Below, piece after piece: positions 1-13,944 of a stretch of 64,000 bases of DNA. The stretch's first letter is position 1; each line of letters starts with the position of its first letter. The position numbers and the translations under genes were made by a program. This stretch comes from Lophius americanus (taxonomy: Eukaryota; Chordata; Actinopteri; Lophiiformes; Lophiidae): NCBI GenBank assembly GCA_037951165.1, contig JBBDHG010000127.1, positions 391,001-455,000 on the forward strand, written 5' to 3'. Below the pieces are notes generated by a model, which saw only the letters and a list, made by a program, of their open reading frames with translations, searched no databases and had not been told where the DNA came from.

Positions 1-118
1 AGAAGAAGAAGAATATGATGATAAAGGAGAAGAAGAGAAAAATAGAGAAGGAAATTAAGACTAAAGAGCAAAAATGAGGTTTAGAAAGAGAGAAAATAAA
101 GCAGAGAGGGAGTTATAT
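1..118. repeat. Purine-rich (AAG)n-like tract
   Basis: Almost pure A/G sequence at the window edge, beginning (AAG)n. It is simple sequence without coding potential. Confidence 0.85.
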
Positions 119-309
119 GGACATTGCACGGATTATGTACTGCAGATGGATCCAATCTCACCTGCTCTGGTCTCCACAAAGACCGGTCCATCTTCTTGTG
201 TAAACAGACCTGTATGTTCTATTGCAGAGTAACACACAGCTTGTTTCAAACAGCAGGAAGCATCAACCCTTTCAAGTGGAGCACAGCCCAAAGTAGAACA
301 AGATCACAA

Positions 310-392
310 TGTGTGTGTGCGTGTGTGTGCATGTGTGCCTGAGCATGTGTGCGTGTGTGTGTGTGTGGTTGTGTGTGTTAGTCTGTGTGAAA
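310..392. repeat. (GT)n microsatellite, interrupted
   Basis: Alternating GT broken by gc and ct interruptions; an old microsatellite. Confidence 0.9.
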
Positions 393-2204
393 CCCAGGCT
401 TTTCCCCCCTTGGGACCCGCACAAACACGCTTCCCATCTTTCCTTTGAGTTTCGCATTCAAAGGTTCCACTCGTTCAGCTGTCAATCATTCCTTCAGCCA
501 ATCAAGGCCGTTCATTCTCAGTCTGTTTATAGATCAAGGGTGGTTTAAGCGTATGTATGTGATGTGACTGGAATTTTTACCATGACTAATACTAATACTG
601 TAAATATTCATATTTTTTTTTTGACACATAAGCAGTGGTGTCAATCAAAATCAACACTTATTATGCCATATAGTGAGTTTACAGTCAAGCCCATAATGAT
701 GCTCATGACTACAGGTACTGCAAACCCATTGTTGCTACCAGAGGGATGCACGAAAATACAGAAGGGAATCTGGACCAAAAAAAAGGTCTGTGTGGCTGAA
801 TGGAGTGAAGTGAGTTTCGTAGATGTACATAGAAAGAATGAGAAAATGCTTTAAAAAGAGGAACAGATGGAGGATTTAAAAGGAGGGAGTGTTATAGCGT
901 GTGTGTGAGCGTGCATACTATATGTGTGCGTTCTTGTAATCAAAAGAGACTCTGTGCCGTACAGAAGCATTAATTGTTGTGTTTAGGGCCATCGCAACCC
1001 AGATATGTCATCCTTAATTTACTGGCAAAGAATACTAGACAGAAAGGGGTATGAAAAAAATACAAATTTTTCTGAAATGTACAATAAATCTGCAAGTACG
1101 AGTGCATAACACAGCCACGGCACATGTGCTTTAATAAACAGGAAAACTGAGAGGGAGAGAAAGCTACAGCCACAGAGAGAAGGAGCAAGATGAATCAGGT
1201 GACAGCAGCCGTTATCAGACCCCACCTCTGGTTACCATCTATTATGATGGAACAATGGTTTCCTACGGGCTACACAAACGAACTGTGTTTGTCAGCAACC
1301 TGCAAAATGAACCTCAGCCTTCCCTTGTTTTTCTCTATGCCAGGAGAGAAGCTGACAAAGAGAGAGGAGTGTAGAAGGATGAGGAAGAATCAACCACACA
1401 CCTGTTAATGTGTTAGAATGTGGCTATAGACAGCTACCATGTGTCCATACCTGCAGTTTGGGCCCAGCAGGTGAAGCCCAGTGACCAACAGAGGGCAGCA
1501 GAGGGCTACAAAGCCCACAGGTTCCTCAGAGAGGGGTCAAAACAATTCCTCACCTCACCCATGTCCACTCAACACTCATTTTATTTTTGATTTGGAATTA
1601 TTTAAAGACCAGCAGCCTTTGTGTCCAAAGCTCAGACATGCCATGTTGAGACACTTGTTTGTTTTATCAACTTTACCTATATCCCCACCTTCTGAAATTA
1701 CATGGGAGTGAGGTTTAAAGACAAGGGCACTGGTAATGGCGTAGTGTGTGTTCTACAGCACGTCTCGGTGAGAAACTAGCTCGATCTATTCACACTACAT
1801 ACTGAGCTGTGGCCTCCAGGCTTGAGTTTCTGCCTCAGTAATGACTCTGTTCCCTTGTGGAATGTAGAACATTGTATTTTCCTCAAATTAAGGAAAGCTC
1901 ACACAGACACACACACACAAACACACACGCATGCACTTCGATATGCAAGAAATTGCCCAAGTTGTAAACATACCCAGATAAAATTTTGCACAATTGCATG
2001 CCAGTACACTCATATTTGCACTCACACATGCTCAAACACACGCAGACTCTCGAAAAACATTGATTAGGTCTCCCGCTCAGGTTTGTTCTACCATGATCAA
2101 TCAGAGAGTTTATAGACCACAATGTGTGGCAGCTTGTATTGCTCTTTCTCCCTCTTCATTACCAGTCACAGAAAATCCAGCTCTAAAGCAAGCGCAATGC
2201 ACAT
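393..2204. other. Gene-free sequence
   Basis: Mixed unique and low-complexity sequence downstream of ebf1; short open frames only, nothing recognised. Confidence 0.7.
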
Positions 2205-2420
2205 TCATACAATTTTAATGACTCTTAAATTAACCATCATATTTTTTTCCCCACTCCTTTACTGACTAAATCGCTTAATATGCATCTGCACCGGCCTCAC
2301 TAGCGGGTTCGCCATGACATTTTTATAATTCCTTTGCATGGGCATTGTGTTTATTTATGAGTGTGTAGGCTTTTTGGGCTGATAAATGGCACAATTAAAC
2401 AGTGCTCAGACACTCCAGCA
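2205..2420. promoter_or_regulatory. Candidate conserved element far downstream
   Basis: A unique block with AATTAACCATCAT, CTTAATATGCAT, TTATAATTCCTTTGCATGG and TGGCACAATTAAAC. It stands out from flanking simple sequence. Evidence is compositional only. Confidence 0.22.
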
Positions 2421-3437
2421 GGCGTTTCAGGCTGGCTGCTGACAGATTTTTAGTGTCCTCTTCTTTGGCTAACGATGAAAGTAAATAATGTCTTAACGAG
2501 GTTGCTGGAGCAGTTGTTTGAGGATTCATTTTACATTTGCTTTGAGCAGCCGTGGTTGAACGCAGTACAAAAGTGAGGTTCACAACCTAGGTTTTAACGC
2601 TTTGAACATAATTCAGTAGCTTGTTAACAAATTCCTTTACAATTATTACCGAGTTCACAAATGAAAATCGAAGTAAATTTCTGAATTTTTATTGAATTTT
2701 TTATTTTTTGATTATTTCAGCAGCAATTGAGACAACTAATTACATTATTCATAACGTCTATTCCTGTTTGTGCAAATCAAACTACTCTTCTTGCAGTTTG
2801 TTTAGGCTTTATGTGTCTATTTCTGTCTATTTGATACTCGGAGGGTCAGACCAGACAGACTGCAGTCTTATTAGGTGCTGTTTGCAGGGTGCCATGGAAC
2901 TCAAATATTTCGACTTCCTGTATGCATTATTCAAGGACCCCCTATTGGCGGCTGTGTGTTTAGTGATGAAAGCAGCCTGACGCAACACTCCGCAACAACA
3001 TTTTACAGTATTGTTTTACAAACTATTGTAAGGCAGGGTTAGAACAAGGGAGAGTATTAGCCATGCCCCGGGAGGAGAGTAGCTTTATGGGCCCTCTGAG
3101 GCTGGCTGGGCAGTGCCTGAGCTCCTGTGCAGTTAAGCAGTGGGCTACAGCACTACAAGCTGCCCCCACATTTACAGAATGCCCTTGCATAGAGGATGTG
3201 TGTGAGAGAGAAAGTGTTGGGTATGCATGCTCATGGGCTAATGAGTGCATGTGTTAATGTCTGTGTGTTTGTGTGCATACGTGAGCGTGCACGGACGAGA
3301 TGTTGTTGGGTTGAGTCAGTCTCCAGAGGGAAGGAGAAGGACAAATGCTCCTTAAAAATAGCCCCTGGGCAGCTGGTGTACACAGTCTATCAGCAGTCCG
3401 TCCCTGGGGCCAAGAAGGGAGAAAGGGAGGAGGGGTA

Positions 3438-3439
<2 letters not shown>

Positions 3440-3483
<44 letters not shown>

Positions 3484-3496
3484 GAGAGAGAGAGAA
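3440..3496. repeat. (GA)n microsatellite
   Basis: GA dinucleotide run with a single ggg interruption. Confidence 0.95.
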
Positions 3497-3949
3497 TGGA
3501 TGTAAGGAGGGTGAGAGAAATGTCGAAAAAATAGGGTAGAACATCGGTGGAATGCAAAGAGGGAAGGAAAAAATTTATATTTATGGACTTTATGGATAAC
3601 AAAAGAAAGCCCTCTCTAGGAAGTGAGGCGCTCCAAAAGACGAACCAAAAGTCAAAGAGAAAAATTGAGAGATATCTAAAATAGCCGGCGAAACAGAGAA
3701 GGCAAAAGATGGAGAGCACCTCCTGGTCCCAGTTGTGAATGCTCTAGAGGTCAGAGTGGAGGGATAGGTTTTTAGAGAGACCGGCTTTGTCCCCAGACGT
3801 CTTCAGTTACTAATATACCAGTATGTGTTTTGCTAAATCGCTCCCAGTCGGCAGGAGAAGAGATCCTTGAGACCCACTGAGACACTTTATGGAAATAACT
3901 CTACACCATTTGCTCTCAATAACTTGCTGTAACATTTTGTGTGCTATGT

Positions 3950-3963
3950 GGTGTGTGTGTGTG

Positions 3964-4027
<64 letters not shown>

Positions 4028-4043
4028 TGAGTGAGTGAGAGTG
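3950..4043. repeat. (GT)n microsatellite
   Basis: Long, nearly pure GT run ending in GTGA repeats. Confidence 0.95.
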
Positions 4044-7000
4044 CATTGGCGCGTGTATATTTGAATTGAAAGTGCTCATTGAGAATTTGTGCGCGTTGTT
4101 TTAATGGACATGCGCATACTGGATGGATGGTTTTTACAACTGTTCAATCTACTGGGAGCTACAAAATCATCAAGCTATTAGATATTTATGGCACTGGAAT
4201 GCTCTGATTTTAAGGGCGTGGAGTGTGTGCTTTTTTTTTTTGCAAACCTAAAGTGATTCGGGTATGGTATTATCATGTACTAGAAAAGATTAGATTAAAC
4301 CCAGATATGAGAGAAGAATATCAAAAGAAATATTTCAGGTAGACTATAATTTGCAGCTTGCGGCTGGGAAGGTTTGTGGGTGTATTTCAACTTTAAATGA
4401 GAAATAAAGAGCTGGAAGTCATGCTATGGTTGCCTGAAGGATCTCGCACTCTCACTGTATCATCAACACAGCAATTAGAGCCACAGACTGGGAAAGGATC
4501 AATATGATTCTGAGTGTGTGTATCCGTGTGGGTGGCGTGCGTGCATGTGCATGTATAGATGTATTTCGTTAGTTCCTCCACCGAGTTAATTGAGCTGTTT
4601 TTCCTCAACAGTTGGGAGCTCTTAGGCTGTGGACAGATGCCCTTGGGCACAAGGTGTGTGTGTCAGTTTGTGTGCATCTGTGTGTTTTCCACTATGAGCA
4701 TGTGTTCCATCCCGCCATAGTGATTGCAAGCGTTTGTCGGTGAATGCCAAAATGAAAACCTGTATCTTATGTGTATGTGAAAGGCATGCAGGCCGTTGGT
4801 CTGTCAGTGGCGTATTTAGCGGTCTCCAGGCATCATTAGTAGCCGGACTGTCACATCGAGCCGTCTAAGTTGAGCTCTTTATAAAGCTTTGTTTAGAATA
4901 CTCCAGCCACATGTGCTCCACTGCGACTGATGAGCCCTGAGCGGGTGCTGATGGACTGTGTGCGTGCGTGTGTGCATGAAAAGCAGGGTGGTGATGGAGC
5001 AAAGCCGTCCTGACAGAGATGTTACGCAGCAGCAGGACACTGAGCCGCACACACACACAGACACACACACTGAAACTTGCATAAACTTTAGTTTACCATA
5101 GTTTGGGTCACAATTAACTTCAAAGAAAAGGATATACTTGTGTTAATTCTACGTAAACGACAGCTGACTATTCCTCTCATGCGTTAAATGTGGCTTATGG
5201 TACAGGGCTAGTCAAGTACACTCACATTTCAAGTACTGAGCGACATTTTGTGTAAATTTGAATCAGCTATTTACATTTTATGCTCCACTTTCTGTGTAAT
5301 AGACTTAAATAGGAAAGCAATGCACTTTTTAACGATGCATTGCAACACATGAACACTGAATGTATGAAAGTCATGATTGGCGGTTTTGTATTATTAGAGT
5401 TTAAACTACTCAACAGTCAATGGAGTTAGAATCTATCCAGTTACAACATCATAAAAGGACCAGAACTTCAATACTGCAAAAAAAAAAAGAAGCCTGTTGG
5501 ATCATCCAAAAGTATCTGAAACCTCCCATAAAACAATTTTCTGAAGTTTGAGTTTTAATGTTTTACATAGCGTTGTCCCATCACTGTTATCTGTTTACCA
5601 TTATCCTTTTAGTATACACATATTCACTTTCAAGTGTGCTCAGTCAAGACAGTTAAAAACCTTTTTTAACAACATAAATGAAATTATAAAAATAGAAATT
5701 GTACTTGGGACTATAAAAGAACAATTCAATTTCATGCCTTCTTGTAACACAACCGGAGGCCATAAAATTACATAGTGCTGTGTTACGTAGGACTGTGACA
5801 AAAATATCATCCTTATATTTTAGCATATTTTTATTTATTTAGGGCATCCATAAAGTATAACAAATGATTTAGTTCTTCTTTTTTCATTTTGGCAATACTT
5901 TTTCATCAAGGTACTGTAGCTTTTCCAAATACCGCTCTAACAGGAGTAAATCATGCATTTCTTGGGGAATATTTCCAGCAGGGGATTAATAAACACTTAG
6001 TCAAGTGAGATTTTCTAGTAGTTGTATCATGTATTGTATGTAGGATTGACTCAAAATAAAAATGGCACCCACGTTCGTGGTGATTAATGAATATGGCAGC
6101 AAATATTGTGAATCTTCAATGTGTTTTTAATAATTCCCTTTGGTTATTCTGGTTAGTTTTCAGGGTACATTTATTATTGATTTCTGTTCATATCTGACGT
6201 CAAAGAGGAAAACTATAGAATATTGTCCAACTTTAACATGCATCTCATGTTAATGTATCAGTCAAATTAATTAAATTCTATAGAGCTGTCAAGTCATCAA
6301 AAAATAATGTTATTAATTACATCCAATTCATTACATGCATTTTGATTAATTTATCTAAATTAACCACAAGAAGCATTTTTTAAATAATTTAAGTGAAATG
6401 TCTTTTGATAGAAGAGTTATTTAAAAAAATAGGTAGACACTATAAACTTTATATTGCAACATATCTTTTATTTGCAATGCTTTAGCACTTTGAGATTTGA
6501 TCCAAATTTAAAGTGCATTATAAATTAAATGTATCATTATTATTATTATTATTACTATTATTATTATACTTCATTCCCATTCATTGTCATTCCAATCAAG
6601 TCCATGGAGAACAAGAATTGATTAATCTACAAAATGAAGCTGGGCTCACCCTACAGGAGTTTTATATCTTAGGTGATTTTGAAATCAGGTGTCATCACAG
6701 ACTTTCCACACATTATCTTCTGTCCAATCTCAAACATGCGTGCTATACAGATTCTTAATAATGGGCCCTCTAACACTACAAGATTTCATTATGACTCTTG
6801 TGCCTGAGGGAGTGATGAATGCGCCGCCTCATATGACTCTGGAGAAGCAGCTGTGAAACGTAAACACAATGACTTACAAAGTTGTGGTAGCTTTCGGCCT
6901 ACTTTGCAACGAGAAAACAAGATCAGAGAGGGAGGGATCGTAGATGAGGAAAATGTTGAAAGACATGGTCAACATGGGCTTTCCGTCCTTCAAAGAGTAC

Positions 7001-8089
7001 CGGTGGTGAGTTTTAATATCTGTCAACAGTTAGACGGCAGCTAACGTTAGCCTCAAAGGCTAGGGTGTTTACTGTTGCTGAGCAACGCTGTCAGCTGCTC
7101 CGTGATGTTTCTCTCTCTCTCTTTGCTTATGGAGATCTTGCTCAGAATCGTCTAATGTAAAAACTCCACATAGCTCTTACTTGCCGTTAATTCAGAGCAT
7201 CTGAATTCAGTACATTACATTCTATTTAAACATTCACCTGGCTAATCTGACACAGGTAGGCTCAACCAGTTTGCATATTGACGCCCTGTTTGATGACTCT
7301 GGTTACATTTGTATCAGGTTTTGACCTATAGGTGAGCTTGCTGCAAAGTGCTGTTGACCTCAGGTGTTATTTGAAGTGTCAAGTTCAGCAAATAACTGTA
7401 AGTGCAAAACCTCGCAAAGGTCCATGCACTTATAACACTTCAATTACTTTCTTTTTTTTTCGTACTTTTTTTTAATTGAAATTTCAAAATAAACAGTTTG
7501 TACAAAGTAACTTAACAAGAAACTTATTTGGCACTCATTTGAATAACAGATATAACAAATATATAAACAAATATATAGCAGCAACCACTTATGAATAAGT
7601 CCTGACTTGTAAGTGGATTTACACAATTCTAAAATTGCACATATGATAAATTTCACTGCTAATGCACCACACACCAAAAGCCTGTCCTTACTTCCCGCTG
7701 GAACATAACCTGCATGGATGACCAGGGGAAAGCTAGCTACTGGAATTAAAAACAAGACATAACAAAACAAACATAAGGGAAACATAAAAAAAAGAAAGAA
7801 GGACTCCCCCTGGGAAATACCCATTTTTTTTTTGCCCACTTAGCTCATGTGCCAGGATGGACTAGACGGAGAAATCAAACCTCAAAGGAATTGATACAGA
7901 AAAAGATATGACAAGAGAAGCTAATAGGATCACAGAACCTCTGCAAACAAATATTAACAAATTTATATTAAAGAAACAAATATTAACAACTTGAACCTTT
8001 TTATTAGATAATATTATTATAGGAATAGCTTAAAAACTTAAAAACTCAACATGAATCTACCTACACTCTAAGGGCAGACACATACAACT

Positions 8090-8310
8090 ACACACACAGG
8101 CAATTTTAGTGTCACCAAATCACCTGTATCACATGTTTTTGAACTTTGGGAGGAAGTTGGAGTTCCTGGAGAGAACTCATGCAGACACAGGGAGAACATG
8201 CAAACTCTGCAGAGAAAGGCTGGCAGACATGGAACTGAACCTGGTACCTTCTTGCTGTGAGGTAGCAGTGCTAATCACTGCGCCACTGTGCCACCGTGCC
8301 ACCTGAGAGG
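8090..8310. repeat. Teleost interspersed repeat fragment (LINE-tail-like)
   Basis: It includes tgcagacacagggagaacat, gcaaactctgcagag, ttcttgctgtgaggtagcag and cactgcgccactgtgccacc, a very common fish repeat I recall from LINE 3' regions. It is diverged and has no coding capacity. Confidence 0.6.
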
Positions 8311-8554
8311 TTCATTACATTATTATAACATCACATTTTTGGGGGATTAAATTATGTTGGTTTACTGGGATCCGTACAATTTCACTATATATATCCCACT
8401 GTAGGCCTTGAAATGATTAAAGACTGTCCAATTGCCTTTTTTGTGCATTTTTATTCCACATTTACAAAAAAGAAGCACCATTTTTCTTGCACTCTTGTCA
8501 TGTCCGACAGTCTGCACTCTTTCTGTACCTTTTACTTTGATTTTTCAGATATAT

Positions 8555-8660
8555 AGCCCTATACGGTACCTGGGAGAGCTGGGGTTTAAATGTCTTGCTG
8601 AAGAACCCCACGGCATGTAATGTCAAAGGGCTGGGATCGAACCCCGACCTCCTCCCCCAT
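8555..8660 (-). repeat. SINE-like fragment with B-box-like motif
   Basis: Read on the minus strand it contains GGGTTCGATCCC, close to the tRNA-type internal B box, followed by the aagtcttgct-type region of a common fish repeat. This suggests a tRNA-derived SINE piece. No A box at the proper distance was identified. Confidence 0.45.
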
Positions 8661-10782
8661 ACTAACAACATACATTGAAGCAGTAGCTCCAAACATAGCC
8701 TTAAGCCTACCTGCACTTTGATATCCCTGCATGCAAGCATGGAATGATGAGTGCACCTGCCTCACCCCATCGGCCTGAAACATCAACATACCTCATCCAC
8801 CAGATCACCCTATATGCCTGCAACTCCTTCAAGCACCTCCCCTTTTCCCCTTCGCCACCCAGCACACAACGCCATGTCATCTGCGTCCGCTGTATGTAAG
8901 CTCCACTGGATTTTATGTGTCTAGAGATGTATGGGGTCATGGGGGGATTCAGCATGTTATTATTTCCTGAATTAATAAAAATGAAGTAATCGCTAAATAG
9001 TGAACTCTAGTAATAAAAGCTCTCTGAAAGAGTAAAATGTTTGCCTAATGAGAAGTTTATACTGCAAGACTTTAAGTGAGAGAGTAATTATTTACTTCTA
9101 AATTACTGCGTTTACTCTTGGCTGCCATTTCACGCAAATTTCTATACTACAGTCTCACTATTTTTTTAAAATTCTCCACCGATATGTTTATATGCAAGAA
9201 CCCATGGAATCAACAAGTATTCGGTGAAGTTGTTGAGAATACTTCCCTGCAGCATCGAGCTGGTGTTGGTCGTCTCTCTTCACCACGGCAGCTGCCTGTG
9301 ATGGTTATCTCTCATTCATTTTCAAACACACACACACACAAACACATACGCACACACACCCACGCACAAAAAAAAAGCCCAGGCACATTTGCACAACCAA
9401 TGCCGCAACTCAGGCTTCTCCTCATTTGCAGACATTCACGTACTCGGATCACTCTTGTTATTTCCCTCCTTTCCCTTCTGATAACACAACTTCCAGCATA
9501 ACTTCCAGCTGAAGTGCGCCACTCTCAGTCCTTCAGCGGGAATCCTTTCTTTTAGCTACGCGGAAATGCAGTTGAACTTTCTAGTGCAAGACTAGTCATT
9601 GAGTGCGTCTCCGGGGACCCCTGCTATATAACTTATACTCACTTTACAGGACTTCCATATCAGTGTTAGGTATCTCTCTGTGAAAGCACCGAGGTAGGAG
9701 TTAGGTTAAAGCTATTTGATGTTTTGCAGCAAACATATCTGAGGTAATGGATACTGTGTGAGAGGCTATGACTGTGTGAGTGAAGTGACAAAGATAGTTT
9801 GAGCCTTACAGATCTTTAAATCCCCCTGGATCATTCAAACTGCCCCCATCTAGACTCGCTGCCCCACCAATAATGTGTGTGTGTTTGTCGGATGATTGGT
9901 ACTGGGGCTAACAGAGAGGAGTCCCTCAGGTCCTTCTGTGGAGGTTCTCAGGTCTGGTCAGTTAACCTCCATCTCTCTCTTTGATCGCTGCCGCTCAGAC
10001 GACCCTCAGGGAAAACACAACACACTCAAACCTCAGTCAGACCTCTTTCGGCAGGTACACTTACACACATATATCCACACAAACCCGAAGCACAGAAAGG
10101 GATCGACACACATACTACAGAAAAAAAGAAAGAAGAAATTTACTATATGAGCAAATGCATACCACACAAACACAAGCACACATACACACATGCACACTTT
10201 GCCACGCAATCTGATCAAGGGGTAATGCTATACAGCCAGTGTCAGTGAGAGCAGGGTACTTAAGGTGCTATTACACTCCCATTACTGCTACTCTCATGTG
10301 CAATGAGGGTGAGGTGATGGCCTGCACACACCCTGTTTCCCTTTCTGACAGAAATGTGGACAGAGGACTGAGGCAGCGGGATGCAGCATTGTAAAGCGAG
10401 GCAAGACGAGGAGATTTAATCTGAAGGATGCTTGTCGGATCTATTAGACGAGAGGGAATGCATTGTGTAGCAGCAGCAGCAGCAGCAGGGCTAACAGGGA
10501 TAAAGCTCAAGCTCCTTTTTTTTTTACAGATGATGATGATGATTGATATGTAGAGTTTCTTGTGTTTGCCAGTGTGTTTTAATGATACGTATGAAAAGAA
10601 AACATCCCCTCCCACCCCACCCTCCACTCTCTACCTCTGTTTTTTTGTGCCCTCACTCCCTCACATACACACACCTTCTCACTGCGCTCTCTCAGCTGGC
10701 CCTAGATAGTTTTGCTCTTCCCCCAACTCCTCTGGGACCCCTTCTCTGTGTCGTTAATCAGAGCTTCTCAGCTCAGTTTCTT

Positions 10783-10810
10783 TCTCTCTCTCTCTCTCTC
10801 TCTCTCCCTC

Positions 10811-10890
<80 letters not shown>
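10783..10890. repeat. (TC)n microsatellite
   Basis: A run of more than 100 bases of TC with two short interruptions. Confidence 0.95.
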
Positions 10891-10892
<2 letters not shown>

Positions 10893-11846
10893 CTTTTCTT
10901 TCTTTTCCAACTAACACACACACTAACTCGTGCACACACACACATTTGCAGCCTTATAGTCTCTCTCCCGTTCTCCCTCGTGCATCCTCAGCCCCATCCA
11001 TCATAAAACGGCAGTGGGAAGGTGGGTTGTGTATAAGTGTAAGTGTGAGTATGTGAAAGTGTGCACGTCAGGTTCTCCGATTGTGTCTGTGTGTGTGTTG
11101 GATCATGTGTGTGTGTGTGCACCTTAGGCACACATCTCTGTGTCTCCTCAGCAGAAATGAATTGAGACTTTACAAGAAGAAAGCAATTAGGCCAGGGCTT
11201 TGCCCTATCATTCACCGGCTAATGTATCAGAGGCAGAGTGAATATTATTAACGCATGGGGAGGGTAAAGCTCTGTGGGTTTTACAGCCAGAAGGTAGGAC
11301 AAGAAAAGACTAATGATCGTGATGAAGTAACCCTGAGTTGAAGGATTTTAATCACTTGTAGGCTTTATGGCCTCACAGTTGACATGCTCTTTTTGATAAC
11401 TGCATAGCTTCCAGCTCTCCGTCTCTGCCAGCCACTGAATGCGGGTAGGAAAGAATCAAATGAGCCATTATCAAACATGGACAAGGATGGCTGAGTACAA
11501 TTCTACAAGATTAGTCATTCATCAGGATGTGTGAGCGAGGGCCACGGGGCTGAGGGAGAAGAGAGAGCAGAAAGACAACAATTTGTGAGTCGGAAGAATG
11601 GAAACTGCGATGAACAGAGGACAAAGAGACAAATAATGGCGGGAGAAAGGGGAGGAAGAGGGCACAAAGACAAAGGTGCAAAGGAGAGAGGGGAGACTGA
11701 GGTTCAGCTACGATGGACAGATTCAAGAAGGAGCAGACGGTGGAGAGAGGAGGTGAAGGAACAGCGTTGGGTCCCTGATGCCTAGAGACAAACCATTTGC
11801 ACCTCAGAAGCAACTGAGCAGAGTGCTCTTGATTTGTGTGTGTGAT

Positions 11847-11901
11847 AGAGAGAAGGAGAGAGAGAGAGAGAGAGAGAGAGCGCGATAGAGAGAGAGAGAG
11901 T
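11847..11901. repeat. (AG)n microsatellite
   Basis: AG run interrupted by a cgcgat segment. Confidence 0.93.
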
Positions 11902-12571
11902 ATAAGTGACATGGGTCATGTCAAACTAGGTTCATATTTAGGATAGGTCACACTGTATTGGTGTTTTTATAACAGCTTTTTTTTGTTTTGAATCTCTACA
12001 TCTCTCCAAAAATGTCAAGCATTAAAAAAAAGAAAGTCTGGTGTCACTGGGTCATGCTGACATTGACTGTACGCTTTCCCTTAAACAGGAAACTTCGTCT
12101 TTGTGATTTAAAGCAACATTTCATGCTCTTCGATTACATTTGTTGACATCAGTCAGCCCTTAACTGCAAATTTGATATGATAACTCAATCAAGCAAGACG
12201 CTAAATATTGAGATAAGCTCATGGTGACCTTGAAGAAAAATATGACGCCAATCTGTTCCAGCCTGTTTCTGTGTTACAGTCACAATTACTGGAGATTACA
12301 GCCAAATCACTTCCACATGTACTCAACGAAAACTTTACAGTCTCTCCCACAATATGAGAATGCGGGGATTTTGTTTGGATTCGAACCAACGGAGGGAAGA
12401 GGAGAGGAGGTGAAGGGAATAGAGGGGAAAGAGCCTCACAGTAATCGACCAGGGGTCGGTTGGGTGGGTTGAGGTCTAGGTGGAGGATTTTTGCAAAGAG
12501 CTCATATTCGAACCATCATGTTAACATCATTTTCACTCCTCCTTTCTGTTGCAAAATCTGTCAAATGGGAA

Positions 12572-12628
12572 ACAAATGCAGGATAAGCGGTTACAGAGAA
12601 TGGTTGGTTGGATGGATGGATGAGAAAC
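12572..12628 (+). repeat. Non-LTR retrotransposon 3' tail fragment
   Basis: The sequence aggataagcggttacagaga followed by (GGAT)n-like ggttggatggatggatga is the characteristic 3' end of a teleost LINE family, which finishes in a short tandem repeat. Only the tail is present. Confidence 0.6.
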
Positions 12629-13402
12629 AAATGTTGTGGGCGAGATAAAAAACAAAAAGACATTTCGTGTTGTTTCACAATCCGCCACCAAAAGAGAGCT
12701 GGCTCAGAGGAGGAATGAAGGAATGAGCAAGCAAATACAAAAGCAAAATCAGCTTCAACTTCACAAAGAGAGCAGAGGAGTGCTCCATCACAGGCCCCTT
12801 TAAAATCTATTTGTGCTAGAGAAAGAGACATGCATGAAAACAGATGTTAGAAAATTATTAGGGGGTGTCACAAGTCTGCAGGTTTATGCTTCTTCATTGT
12901 TGCTTTTGGTTTTCACTGTATATGGAACAGGCATCACTTTTTGGAATAGGAGCTTTTAGGGATTTCTGTGTCTTCTTTATAGAACAACTCAATATGTGTC
13001 TGATCCAAACCTTTTATATGATTTGTCAACTTATATATATATTTACATATTAAATATAATTTTTTTAAATAAAGAATGATTTGATATGATTTGAATCCAT
13101 TTATTCTTATACAGCTCTTAACATTTGTTTGATATAGAAATTAATTTTTGCATCATAAATCCAATTAAGCCAATTCCATAATAATGTCTCTACTCGCGTT
13201 CAAATGGATATGACTTAAATATTGACATAGTGACTATGAGGTCTGTCTCTCACAGTCATGCCCAGGTGCTTCACTTAGGCAGTAAGAGGAAGAAATATAA
13301 TAAAATATAATGAAAAACAAAATAAGGTACTTTTGCTGCAGTATGCTGAAATCCAGGAACTTTCCGAAGGCCCTCTAGAACTGAAGATAACACTTACATT
13401 AC

Positions 13403-13944
13403 GGCTGCGTTCCCACTGCAGGACTAATGTGGGACAGGTCTGATTATTTTGCTCAAATGTGACTTTTTCATGGCTGTGGGAACCGCACAAACCACATCAA
13501 ATCTGATCTTCTCCAGTTCCGATTTGGGCCTCTTACATGTGTGGTCCTAAATACATTTTTTGCAATTCGCCCTCTGTCAGAACCAATAGATAGGAATTCA
13601 TGCGACTTTGATGTCATCTTCCATTGACATTTGTCACAAAGCTGCGCCGGCAGGAGTTGCCGTTGCTCGAAAACATCACCACAAACACTTTCACTATAAA
13701 CAAAAGCGTTCAAACTAACGTAAGTGGCTTCCATTTGGCTTCCGTATTGACAGCAGCCTTCGTGTGACGTCTTTGTTTTTGTACTTTTGCGTATGTGTGT
13801 CAGTTTAGGGCCGCAAACTTTTCAAACTGGATTCAGATATATTCAAACACCTTTTCAAGAGAAACATGAACAGCCACACGAAAAGAAATCTGATCTAAGA
13901 AAAAGATTGAATTGAGCATTGAGACTGGCAGTGTGAACGCAACC
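13403..13944. mobile_element. MITE-like inverted-repeat element
   Basis: The left end ggctgcgttcccactgca (13,403-13,420) and the inverted right end tggcagtgtgaacgcaacc (13,926-13,944) pair at about 16 of 18 positions. The inside is A/T-rich with aaatctgatct-type motifs and no transposase, typical of a non-autonomous DNA transposon abundant in fish. A clear target-site duplication was not seen. Confidence 0.65.

Larger units (their letters stand above)
2421..8089. other. Gene-free sequence, A/T-rich in the second half
   Basis: Contains the GA and GT microsatellites listed, a (TTA)n run near 6.53 kb and A/T-rich DNA at 5.1-6.6 kb. A hydrophobic 131-codon frame at 7.44-7.84 kb (minus) resembles no family I know and is T/A-rich by composition. 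No supported gene. Confidence 0.65.
8661..13402. other. Gene-free sequence with simple repeats
   Basis: Microsatellites, purine-rich DNA at 11.53-11.77 kb and a short LINE tail. No gene recognised on either strand. Confidence 0.65.

Noticed and set aside
6280..6430. A/T-rich sequence resembling a fish attaat-type DNA transposon end
   Set aside because: Too diverged and too A/T-rich to separate from chance without a consensus alignment.
7444..7839. 131-codon hydrophobic open frame on the minus strand
   Set aside because: Phe/Leu/Tyr/Cys richness follows from T/A-rich composition; no known domain and no splice or promoter context.
12377..12387. Canonical tRNA B-box-like ggattcgaacc (reverse)
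   Set aside because: No A box, anticodon arm or acceptor stem nearby; no tRNA gene could be folded.
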